Shown in pieces: positions 27,232 to 34,875 of a DNA stretch of 64,000 nucleotides. Numbering within the stretch: position 1 is the first letter of the stretch; the number at the start of each line of letters is the position of its first letter. The notes beneath the pieces were generated by a model, which was given only the letters and a program-made list of their open reading frames with translations, made no database searches and had not been told where the DNA came from. A program made the translations under genes and the position numbers. Origin of the DNA: UBA12077 sp963665525. Its GTDB lineage: Bacteria > Bacteroidota > Bacteroidia > Bacteroidales > UBA12077. The stretch is taken from positions 2,418,001 to 2,482,000 of the forward strand of contig OY762280.1 in assembly GCA_963665525.1 (NCBI GenBank). Direction: 5' to 3'.

Positions 27232-28494
27232 ATGAAGTTAGATGTATTATTAGGTCTTCAGTGGGGAGACGAGGGTAAAGGAAAAATTGTTGATGTTTTA
27301 GCTCCAAAGTATAATGTTATTGCACGTTTTCAAGGTGGACCAAATGCTGGTCACTCCTTAGAGTTTAATGACATTAAACACGTATTGCATACAATTCCGT
27401 CGGGAGTATTCAGACCTGATACCATTAATATTATCGGAAATGGTGTTGTAATCGATCCTGTAATATTTATGGAGGAAATCAAAGAACTTTTGGATATGAA
27501 TGTTGAAATAAAAAAGAATTTATTTATATCAAAAAGGGCTCATCTAATATTACCATCACATAGAATTCTGGATGCTGCCTCAGAAGCAGCTAAAGGAAAA
27601 ACTAAAATTGGATCCACCTTAAAAGGTATTGGGCCAACTTATATGGATAAGACAGGACGTAATGGCCTACGTATTGGCGATATTATTAGTCCTTCGTTTA
27701 AAGAAAAATATGACTTTCTAACAAATAAGCACAAGGATCTTTTAAAACAATACAATTTTGAATACAATCTTGAAGAATATGAAGCAAGTTGGTTTAAAGG
27801 TATTGAATTATTAAAATCGTTTAAATTAATAGAAAGTGAGCATGAAGTAAATAAATATCTTGATGAGAATAAGCTTGTATTAGCAGAAGGAGCGCAAGGT
27901 ACACTATTAGATATTGAATTTGGATCATATCCATTTGTAACTTCATCGAATACAATTTGTGCTGGTGCTTGTACTGGGCTGGGAGTTGCTCCAAATAAAA
28001 TTGGAAATATTATAGGTATTTTTAAAGCATACTGTACCAGAGTTGGTAGCGGCCCTTTCCCTACTGAACTTGAAAACGAAGAAGGAGAATTATTAAGGAA
28101 ACAAGGACATGAGTTTGGTGCTACAACAGGACGTCCAAGACGATGTGGATGGCTCGATTTACCAGCTTTAAAATATGCTGTTATGCTAAATGGTGTAACT
28201 GAATTTGTTATTACTAAAGCGGATGTTTTAAGTGGTTTTGACACTATTAAAGTTTGTACTCATTACAAACTAAATGGTCAGGAAATTGATTATTTGCCTT
28301 TCGAAATTAATGAACCTCTAGAACCTATTTATAAGGAATTTAAAGGATGGAAAGAAGATATCTCTAAAATAAAATCGTATGATAAATTACCAAAAGAATT
28401 TATCGATTATATAAAATACATTGAAATACAGACAGGAGTCCCGATTAAAGTTATATCGGTTGGTCCAAATAGAGATGAAACCATTTTAAGATAA
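27232..28494 (+). CDS. purA: Adenylosuccinate synthetase
   Basis: PurA joins IMP and aspartate with GTP to give adenylosuccinate, the first committed step to AMP. The 420-aa protein is a normal length. It shows the N-terminal P-loop-like GLQWGDEGKGKIVDVLA, GPNAGHSLEF, STLKGIGPTYMDKTGRNGLR, and the late TTGRPRRCGWLDL motif. It is a single-gene unit between two terminators. A 201-codon antisense frame inside it is a shadow of its coding pattern. Confidence 0.98.
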   Translation: MKLDVLLGLQWGDEGKGKIVDVLAPKYNVIARFQGGPNAGHSLEFNDIKHVLHTIPSGVFRPDTINIIGNGVVIDPVIFMEEIKELLDMNVEIKKNLFISKRAHLILPSHRILDAASEAAKGKTKIGSTLKGIGPTYMDKTGRNGLRIGDIISPSFKEKYDFLTNKHKDLLKQYNFEYNLEEYEASWFKGIELLKSFKLIESEHEVNKYLDENKLVLAEGAQGTLLDIEFGSYPFVTSSNTICAGACTGLGVAPNKIGNIIGIFKAYCTRVGSGPFPTELENEEGELLRKQGHEFGATTGRPRRCGWLDLPALKYAVMLNGVTEFVITKADVLSGFDTIKVCTHYKLNGQEIDYLPFEINEPLEPIYKEFKGWKEDISKIKSYDKLPKEFIDYIKYIEIQTGVPIKVISVGPNRDETILR

Positions 28495-28573
28495 AGCAAA
28501 GAAGCCATCTCAGAAGTAAGATTATCTTTTAGAGAGATGGATATTTAAAAACTCTCTGTGTAGGGGTACGAAT
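28495..28573 (+). other. purA 3' region with mutually exclusive pairing segments
   Basis: This is the first part of the 555-base stretch between purA and the EamA gene. CCATCTC (28505-28511) can pair with GAGATGG (28534-28540). The overlapping AGAGAG (28531-28536) can instead pair with CTCTCT (28552-28557). The strong terminator follows at once. This resembles an attenuator layout but may be chance. The rest of the 555 bases holds the terminator, the small lipoprotein gene and the EamA upstream region. Confidence 0.3.
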
Positions 28574-28616
28574 AAAAAGGGGCTGTCAAAAACTTTTGAG
28601 ACAGCCCCTTTTATTT
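28574..28616. terminator. Strong bidirectional terminator between purA and a small lipoprotein gene
   Basis: A 13-bp perfect stem (AAAAGGGGCTGTC 28575-28587 with GACAGCCCCTTTT 28600-28612) has a 12-base loop and runs of A and T on its flanks. Confidence 0.9.
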
Positions 28617-28658
28617 GTATTTGGTTTTTAAAAGATTCTTACAATCTAATAAGAAATT

Positions 28659-28817
28659 TTAATGTAAAGAAACAGGTGGAATATAATTATCAGATGAAGA
28701 TGTACCAGCAATTTCTTCATCATTATTTTCAATCATTAAATCATCATCTTCATTACAAGAGCTTAAACAAACACTAAAAAAAGCTAATGCAGCTATTATT
28801 AATAGACTTTTTCTCAT
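28659..28817 (-). CDS. Small surface-type lipoprotein, 52 aa
   Basis: A short gene easily missed by length cut-offs. The translation starts MRKSLLIIAALAFFSVCLSSC, a lipoprotein signal with lipobox L-S-S-C (Cys 21), followed by NEDDD and a 27-residue polar tail ending PPVSLH. An acidic run straight after the lipid-anchored Cys resembles the lipoprotein export signal that sends Bacteroidota lipoproteins to the cell surface. A TACATTTG box (28847-28854, minus strand) lies 30 bases upstream and a terminator lies downstream, so the unit is complete. Function unknown. Confidence 0.75.
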   Translation of the reverse strand: MRKSLLIIAALAFFSVCLSSCNEDDDLMIENNDEEIAGTSSSDNYIPPVSLH

Positions 28818-28846
28818 TTTAAATTAATTTTAAGTTAAACATCAGG

Positions 28847-28854
28847 CAAATGTA
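28847..28854 (-). promoter_or_regulatory. -7 box for the 52-aa lipoprotein gene
   Basis: Reads TACATTTG on the minus strand, an exact TAnnTTTG, 30 bases before the ATG. It supports the small gene being real. Confidence 0.45.
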
Positions 28855-29049
28855 TAATTTCTCATAACTTTTTTATAAAAAATAAGGATAATTATATTCA
28901 GGTCGAAATATGTACATAAAAACAAAGAAATAGATCTTTTAGTCGAATTTTTATTTTGGAATATTTACTTAATTAGAAAGATAAATTATAGTCGTTCTTT
29001 TTTATTCTGGACTTAATTTTAATTACATTTCGAGCGAAATTATAATCAA

Positions 29050-29931
29050 ATGGATAAAATAAATAAATCATATAGTTTTCTTATACTTGGAGCCATATTA
29101 ATATCATTTTCTCCCGTATTAATAAAAGATACCGGAGCTCCGGGCACTGTAACTTCTTTTTATCGATTACTTTTTGGAACAATGACTTTAATTGTTCCAT
29201 TTGCAATTTCAAGAATAAAAAGTAAGAAAAAACTTAAAATAAAAGGAGTCTTCATTGCATCTGTAGCTGGACTATTCTTAGCAACAGATATGGCTTTGTG
29301 GGCAACAGGGATTATGTTATCCAATGCAGCAATGCCTACATTAGTTGGTAATTTAGCACCACTATGGGTTGGAATTGGGGCTTTTCTATTTTTTAAAGAA
29401 CGTCAAACTTCAAGATTCTGGATTGGATTATTAGTAGCTCTGACTGGTGTTACTTTTCTCATGATTCAAGATTTATATCAACCGGATGGAATTTTTAAAG
29501 GATTAATTTTAGGATTCTTTGCAGGGATGTTCTATGCTGGTTTTATGTTATTTACACAAATAGGAAGAAAATACTTAAATACGATTTCTTACTTATTTAT
29601 AAGTTCGTTAGCAACAACTATCTTCCTTGGAATATTTGTCCTAATTCAGGATATTGAATTTGTTGGGTATACACCTAAAGCATGGACTTTATTCATTATA
29701 ATGGGAGTTATGATACAAGCCGGCGCATGGTTCTTTATAAATTTTGCTCAAGGTTATTTACCTGCATCCTTAGTATCTGCAACCTTACTAGCACAACCTG
29801 TCTTGGCCGCAGTCATTGCTTTTATTATGTTAGGTGAGAAATTAACTGTATGGCAAATTGTTGGAGGAATTATTGTAATTATTGGTATTTATACTGTTCA
29901 TTTTGCTAAACAAAAAAAAGAAGTTTCTTAA
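29050..29931 (+). CDS. EamA/DMT family permease
   Basis: The 293-aa protein has ten hydrophobic helices in two EamA repeats. The first half has LILGAILISFSPVLIKDTGA and TSFYRLLFGTMTL; the second ends with LLAQPVLAAVIAFIMLGEKL, the usual EamA end motif. DMT carriers export amino acids, nucleosides or other metabolites; the substrate is not evident. The gene ends only three bases before the convergent anti-sigma-like gene, with no terminator between them, so their 3' transcripts may overlap. Confidence 0.9.
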   Translation: MDKINKSYSFLILGAILISFSPVLIKDTGAPGTVTSFYRLLFGTMTLIVPFAISRIKSKKKLKIKGVFIASVAGLFLATDMALWATGIMLSNAAMPTLVGNLAPLWVGIGAFLFFKERQTSRFWIGLLVALTGVTFLMIQDLYQPDGIFKGLILGFFAGMFYAGFMLFTQIGRKYLNTISYLFISSLATTIFLGIFVLIQDIEFVGYTPKAWTLFIIMGVMIQAGAWFFINFAQGYLPASLVSATLLAQPVLAAVIAFIMLGEKLTVWQIVGGIIVIIGIYTVHFAKQKKEVS

Positions 29932-29934
29932 GAA

Positions 29935-31374
29935 CTATTCAATCTCAATCTTTAATGTTAACTTAACTTTTGATTCAATATTAATATCATTTTCAGTAGC
30001 AGGAGTCCATGTACCTAATTCTTTTATCACTCTAATTATTTCATTACTAAACGAAACATCCGGAACATTTTTAAAATTAAACCCGGATAGTGATCCATTC
30101 TCTGATACTTTAAATTCAACCTTGATTTTGTATTTCCCTGAGAAACCAGAAAGTGTCTGGTAATTAATATTCTCAATGACTTGTTTTTTGAATTTTGTTC
30201 TTGAAATTAATCCCGGTGCTTTAGCACTAACTCTGACTGGAGCCTCTTGCTTGCGATCTACTCCATATGCAGTAACAACTACTTCATCTATTTCAAGCAT
30301 CTCGCTATCCATATATACTAACAGATTTGAATCATTCTCCAATGAAATTTCCTGAGTTTGCATTCCTACGAATGAAGCTATTAATGTTTTTAGTTCTTCG
30401 TCACTAGGTATTGTTATACTAAATTCTCCATTTATATCAGTAACAGTACCAAACACCTCCATATCTTTTAATGTAACCGACACACCTGGTATAGCCAAAT
30501 GATCATCAGAACTAATGATCTTCCCCTCAATTGTTTTGGTATTATTTACATCAACAGGTTTACCATCTATAACATATAAAGGACTTTTATCTTTTGATTG
30601 TGATGACACACCTCTAATTCTTATCTCAGATGATTTTTTAGCAGTCTCAGTTATTTCGACTTTTTCATCCATAGCAGGTGATGCCTCAAGATTTAATTCT
30701 TCTGCTACTACTTCTCCTTCAACTTGAGCCTCCGATTTCATTGCAAAAACCTCTTCTTCAACTATTTCTTCTTCATCTTCGAATACTAAGGTTTCTGGTA
30801 CTACTTCTTCATCAGTCTTTTCATAATCATCTTCAGCAACATCTAAATCAGTTAACTCAATCTTTTCTTTTGGAACTTTAACCTGCTTTCCTGGCTGATA
30901 ATCATTTTTAACTTTTCTCTCTTTACTTTCTGCAATGAGCTCCTCAGGTTTCTCCTTTATTGAGTCAACTATTTGTTTAGCTTCTTGTATCGCTTGATCA
31001 GATTTAATGATCATACTATCTGCCTTTTCCATTTCGTGAGAAACCTGCTCCTTTAGCATAGAATTTTGCCAATATCGGGTATTCAGAAATAAAATTGTAA
31101 GTCCAACTCCCACTAAAACCAATACACTAGCTGCATATCTAAACCAAACCGGTACAATTCTTCTTGTCTTTTTAGTCCGATTTTGAATATTTGATTTTAA
31201 CTCTTCAATATCACTTTCCAATTCCTCTGCGCTTAATTCCGATAAACCTTCGAATGCTTCTTCTTCAAAAGCATCACGCATCATTTCCCTTTCAAAATCA
31301 TGTTTATCTTTCTTCTGCAAGTGATTGCTGAAATAATTCTTAAAATCTTTATATGTCAGTTTTCGTTTAGACAT
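29935..31374 (-). CDS. Mosaic membrane anti-sigma-like protein with receptor plug, regulatory and TonB-like modules
   Basis: The 479-aa protein (ATG 31374, overlapping the sigma gene by 8 bp; the longer TTG start at 31389 is less likely) has several parts. They are a charged cytoplasmic N-terminus (1-72), one helix (77-98), and a coiled-coil-like and very acidic linker (102-248). A plug-like piece follows, IRIRGVSS...PLYVIDGKPV (251-274), then a carboxypeptidase-regulatory-like domain (282-360) running into DEVVVTAYG (363-371). The last is a TonB-C-like domain (about 400-478, ending ELGTWTPATENDI... KLTLKIEIE). Position after an ECF sigma gene and topology suggest an anti-sigma factor, but it is not a FecR-type protein and I see no classic zinc motif. 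In SusC proteins the regulatory domain comes before the plug; here that order is reversed. Confidence 0.8.
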   Translation of the reverse strand: MSKRKLTYKDFKNYFSNHLQKKDKHDFEREMMRDAFEEEAFEGLSELSAEELESDIEELKSNIQNRTKKTRRIVPVWFRYAASVLVLVGVGLTILFLNTRYWQNSMLKEQVSHEMEKADSMIIKSDQAIQEAKQIVDSIKEKPEELIAESKERKVKNDYQPGKQVKVPKEKIELTDLDVAEDDYEKTDEEVVPETLVFEDEEEIVEEEVFAMKSEAQVEGEVVAEELNLEASPAMDEKVEITETAKKSSEIRIRGVSSQSKDKSPLYVIDGKPVDVNNTKTIEGKIISSDDHLAIPGVSVTLKDMEVFGTVTDINGEFSITIPSDEELKTLIASFVGMQTQEISLENDSNLLVYMDSEMLEIDEVVVTAYGVDRKQEAPVRVSAKAPGLISRTKFKKQVIENINYQTLSGFSGKYKIKVEFKVSENGSLSGFNFKNVPDVSFSNEIIRVIKELGTWTPATENDINIESKVKLTLKIEIE

Positions 31375-31957
31375 CTTGTTTCTCTGCAAATTGCTTAAGG
31401 CAAATTTTTAAATTTCGTTTCCCGTTTTGGATATAACTTTTTACTTTTTTTTGATCCAGATTTAAATCTTCAGATATCTCCTGATAACATTTACTCTCCA
31501 GATAAAACAATTCAATGCATTGCTTTTGTTCTTGTTTCAATTTATCGATACAATTTCTAAGATTCTTATGTAATTCATTTTCCGAAACCTCATCAATAGG
31601 ATGCGAAATATCTGTCGATTCCATAAAAATATCTTCAGAATATTTTTCAAAACGTTTCTTTTCGGTTTTTTTCTTTCGAATCTCCATCAAACAATAGTTC
31701 TTGGTAACCACATATAGCCAACTACGAAAATTCTGTATTTCAAATTTAGGAATTTCAATGATCAGATTCTCAAATATTCTGTTAACAGCATCTTTACTTT
31801 CTTCCCTATCAGTTAGATATTTTAAACACACACCATAAACCAAGTGAATATACCTATTATATAACTCACCTAATATTTCAAGACTTCCAGAATCTATATA
31901 TTGATTTAAAAGTTCAGAATCAAAAATCGAATCTATATTTCTCTTAATTATTTTCAT
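31367..31957 (-). CDS. ECF RNA polymerase sigma factor
   Basis: The 196-aa protein has sigma region 2 (LYNRYIHLVYGVCLKYL, NRIFENLIIEI, FRSWLYVVTKNYCL) and region 4 (LKQEQKQCIELFYLESKCYQEISEDLNL, a helix-turn-helix, then KKVKSYIQNGKRNLKICL). That is the layout of extracytoplasmic-function sigma factors. Its last codons overlap the start of the anti-sigma-like gene, so the two are translationally coupled. The divergent VWA gene 125 bp away is a natural target, but I cannot confirm an ECF promoter by eye. Confidence 0.93.
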   Translation of the reverse strand: MKIIKRNIDSIFDSELLNQYIDSGSLEILGELYNRYIHLVYGVCLKYLTDREESKDAVNRIFENLIIEIPKFEIQNFRSWLYVVTKNYCLMEIRKKKTEKKRFEKYSEDIFMESTDISHPIDEVSENELHKNLRNCIDKLKQEQKQCIELFYLESKCYQEISEDLNLDQKKVKSYIQNGKRNLKICLKQFAEKQDV

Positions 31958-32082
31958 TTATATTATCCTGAACTTCAATCTATTAAAACTAAATACTAAA
32001 AAAGTTTAAAAAATTTTATGGAATTAAATCATCAACTGCACCCTTTAAGAAAACGAATGATTAATTTCTAAATTTTAAAGTT

Positions 32083-33930
32083 ATGAAAAAAAATGTATTT
32101 CTAATTTCGATTTTAGCACTACTATTAAGTTTTAATATAAGTGCACGTACCATTACAGGAACAGTAATTAGTTCAGAGGATGGATCAGCTATTCCGGGAG
32201 TATCTGTTGTTTTAAAAGCAAATCAAAGTGTTGGAACAACAACTGATATGAACGGGAAATACTCTATTGAAGCCAGTAATTCTGATATCTTGGTTTTTAG
32301 TTTTGTAGGTTGTGTTACCAAAGAAGTTAAAGTTGGTAAAAAAACAATCATTAATGTTTCTCTTGATTCTGAAGTTATTGAAATGGACGAAGTAGTTGTT
32401 ACAGCATATGGTGCTGAATACAGTGCTCCAAGAAGAGACAAGAAGATATTAATAAGAGGAACATCAACTTTGTCTAAAAGCGCACAAGCTATGCCAGCCG
32501 GTTTTTATTATCCACAAGAGGATTTTAATCGCGAAGGATATTCAGCAATTCACGAAAATGGATTTAAAGAAGCAATAAAGTCACCTCTTTCTACTTTCTC
32601 GATTGATGTCGATGCTGCTTCTTATGCTAATGTTCGTCGTTTTTTAAATAATGGGCAAAAACCTCCAGTTGATGCTGTTCGAATTGAAGAAATGATTAAT
32701 TATTTTAATTATGATTATCCTCAGCCACAAGATGAACATCCTTTTGCCATTTACCAAGAATTAGCCCATTGTCCTTGGAATAATGACAATATGCTTTTAC
32801 ACATTGGATTACAAGGCGAAAAAATTAAGATGGAAAACCTGCCTGCATCAAATATTGTATTCTTATTAGATGTATCAGGATCAATGAGCTCTCAAAACAA
32901 ACTACCATTGCTTAAGAAAGCTTTTAAGCTTTTAGTTCAACAATTAAGAGAAGAAGATCGTGTTGCAATTGTAGTTTATGCAGGTAGTTCAGGACTTGTA
33001 TTGCCTTCAACAAGTTGTGATAAGAAAGAAACCATTCTTAATGCACTTGAAAATTTACATGCAGGTGGATCAACTGCAGGAGCTGCAGGATTAAAATTGG
33101 CATACCAGGTTGCTAGTGAAAATTTTATCAAAAATGGAAACAACCGTATCATTTTGGCTACTGATGGCGATTTTAATGTAGGTCAATCGAGCAATGCAGA
33201 AATGGAGCGTTTAATTGAAAAAGAACGCGAAAAAGGAACTTTCATTTCTGTTCTTGGGTTTGGAATGGGTAATTACCAGGATAATAAAATGGAAATCATT
33301 GCTGATAAAGGAAATGGTAACTATGCATATATCGACAATATTCTTGAAGCTAAGAAAGTATTGGTAAACGAATTTGGTGGAACTTTATTTACCATTGCTA
33401 AAGATGTGAAAATTCAAATCGAGTTTAATCCTGCAATTGTTGAATCGTACCGTTTAATTGGTTATGAGAATCGCCTTTTAAATAATGAAGATTTCGAAGA
33501 TGATAAAAAAGATGCAGGTGAATTAGGTTCAGGACATACTGTAACAGCACTGTATGAAATAAAACTAGCCAATTCTGAATCAACAAAAACAAATGACTTA
33601 AAATACCAAAGCACAAAACTTAATCCTTTGGCTAAGGCCGGCGATGAAGTGGCAACGGTAAAATTCAGGTATAAAAAGCCCGATGGACATAAAAGTATTT
33701 TACTTGAGAAAATTATTCCTTATGAAGACAATTATATTACTACAATGTCTGATAATTTTAAATTCTCTGCTGCTGTAGCAAGTTTCGGAATGCTACTTCG
33801 CAAGTCAGAACACAAAGGCAACAGCACTTATAAATCAGTAGTTGATTTAGCACAAGGCTCAAAAGGAAAAGATATTAATGGTTATCGAAGTGAGTTTATT
33901 CAGCTAATTAAATTATCACAACACTTATAA
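32083..33930 (+). CDS. Exported VWA-domain protein with SusC-like regulatory domain (YfbK/DUF3520-like)
   Basis: The 615-aa protein has a Sec signal peptide (1-21), a carboxypeptidase-regulatory-like domain (23-95) running into MDEVVVTAYG (101-110), and a short ILIRGTSTLSKSA piece (122-134) that recalls a receptor plug start. A conserved lead segment (PLSTFSIDVDAASYANVRRF) precedes a VWA domain with MIDAS residues in LLDVSGSMSS (D263, S265, S267) and LATDGDFN (D361). A C-terminal DUF3520-like region follows. VWA domains bind protein ligands through a metal. No lipobox is seen. Its regulatory domain is clearly related to that of the divergent anti-sigma-like protein, which suggests a shared partner or mutual contact. 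Confidence 0.92.
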   Translation: MKKNVFLISILALLLSFNISARTITGTVISSEDGSAIPGVSVVLKANQSVGTTTDMNGKYSIEASNSDILVFSFVGCVTKEVKVGKKTIINVSLDSEVIEMDEVVVTAYGAEYSAPRRDKKILIRGTSTLSKSAQAMPAGFYYPQEDFNREGYSAIHENGFKEAIKSPLSTFSIDVDAASYANVRRFLNNGQKPPVDAVRIEEMINYFNYDYPQPQDEHPFAIYQELAHCPWNNDNMLLHIGLQGEKIKMENLPASNIVFLLDVSGSMSSQNKLPLLKKAFKLLVQQLREEDRVAIVVYAGSSGLVLPSTSCDKKETILNALENLHAGGSTAGAAGLKLAYQVASENFIKNGNNRIILATDGDFNVGQSSNAEMERLIEKEREKGTFISVLGFGMGNYQDNKMEIIADKGNGNYAYIDNILEAKKVLVNEFGGTLFTIAKDVKIQIEFNPAIVESYRLIGYENRLLNNEDFEDDKKDAGELGSGHTVTALYEIKLANSESTKTNDLKYQSTKLNPLAKAGDEVATVKFRYKKPDGHKSILLEKIIPYEDNYITTMSDNFKFSAAVASFGMLLRKSEHKGNSTYKSVVDLAQGSKGKDINGYRSEFIQLIKLSQHL

Positions 33931-33976
33931 AGAATTTTAAGTTTTCTTCATAAACTTCGCTTTTTGGTTAGTATTT

Positions 33977-34008
33977 ACTCCAACCTCTGTTTAGAGGTTG
34001 GAGTTTTT
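33977..34008. terminator. Bidirectional terminator between the VWA gene and truC
   Basis: A 12-bp perfect stem (ACTCCAACCTCT 33977-33988 with AGAGGTTGGAGT 33993-34004) has a 4-base loop and a following T run. The truC stop codon lies in its right flank. Confidence 0.88.
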
Positions 34009-34705
34009 AAAAACTTAATAATTCTTTTGTTCTTCTAAATTCATCCTGTAATTCTGCGTGAAAAGTAACTTCTATTTTATTCATAGGATGTATAAATGTA
34101 ATTTCACTCGCATGCAACATCATCGTTGTCATATTGAATTTCTCTTTAAAAAGCTTATTTTGTTTATTACAGCCATGAGGTCGATCACCAATAATTGGAT
34201 GCATAATATGTGCAAAATGTTTTCGAATCTGATGCATTCTTCCTGTTTGAGGATAAACTTCAACCAAGGAGTATCGAGATGTATTAAATTTTCCAAATGG
34301 GATATCTATTTCTGTTCTTTCTATTGTTTTATATTCTGTAATTGCCTCTTGTGTTTTACCTTTTTCATTTGTTAAAGCATAGTCTATTATTCCGGAATCA
34401 TCTGTAAAACCACGAACTATAGCTAAATATTTTTTCTTGACCATATTCTCGGCAAATTGCTTCTGCATTAATTTATTGGCTTCTTCATTAAGCGCAAATA
34501 GCAATACTCCTCCTGTTTTTCGATCAATCCTATGGCATGGATATACTAATTTTCCAATCTGATCTCTAAGTTCTTGTACTGCATACTTATCGGCCACTCC
34601 AACATAATCTGATCGGTGTACTGCCAAGCCGTGAGGCTTATTTATTGCTATCAGATTTTGATCTTGGTAAATAACTTCCAGATTCATCATTTTTATATTA
34701 TTCAT
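34007..34705 (-). CDS. truC: tRNA pseudouridine(65) synthase TruC (RluA family)
   Basis: The 232-aa protein is a one-domain RluA-family synthase without an S4 domain. The catalytic Asp is in CHRIDRKTGGVLLFAL. Features that point to TruC are the IAINKPHGLAVHRS start, VRDQIG-like RDQIGKLVYP, and QTGRMHQIRKHFAHIMHPIIGD. TruC makes pseudouridine at position 65 of some tRNAs. Several Met codons lie near the start (34705, and residues 6 and 7); the family N-terminus begins with LEVIYQD, so a start at residue 6 or 7 is also possible. It stands alone on the minus strand. Confidence 0.88.
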   Translation of the reverse strand: MNNIKMMNLEVIYQDQNLIAINKPHGLAVHRSDYVGVADKYAVQELRDQIGKLVYPCHRIDRKTGGVLLFALNEEANKLMQKQFAENMVKKKYLAIVRGFTDDSGIIDYALTNEKGKTQEAITEYKTIERTEIDIPFGKFNTSRYSLVEVYPQTGRMHQIRKHFAHIMHPIIGDRPHGCNKQNKLFKEKFNMTTMMLHASEITFIHPMNKIEVTFHAELQDEFRRTKELLSF

Positions 34706-34875
34706 TTAAAGGATATTAATGGTATTTGTATGTAAAAAACAGAATTTAATTCAGAATAAAATGTTAAATCTAACGTTTTTAGTAATTAACTTTACATTTT
34801 ATTATATCTTTAAGATTCTTTAAACCTAAAAACCTGGGGATAAATATTAACCTTAAAATTAAAAACCTATAAAAA

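Noticed and set aside
27639..28244. 201-codon minus-strand frame inside purA
   Set aside because: Antisense to a certain gene and caused by its codon pattern; Ser/Pro-rich translation with no domain.
30300..30700. Whether the 29935-31374 gene is really a TonB-dependent receptor fragment or pseudogene
   Set aside because: The frame is intact, has a cytoplasmic N-terminus and inner-membrane helix, has no beta-barrel, and is coupled to the sigma gene.
30678..30881. Leu/Gln-rich plus-strand frame
   Set aside because: Reverse of the acidic linker of the anti-sigma-like protein; low complexity.
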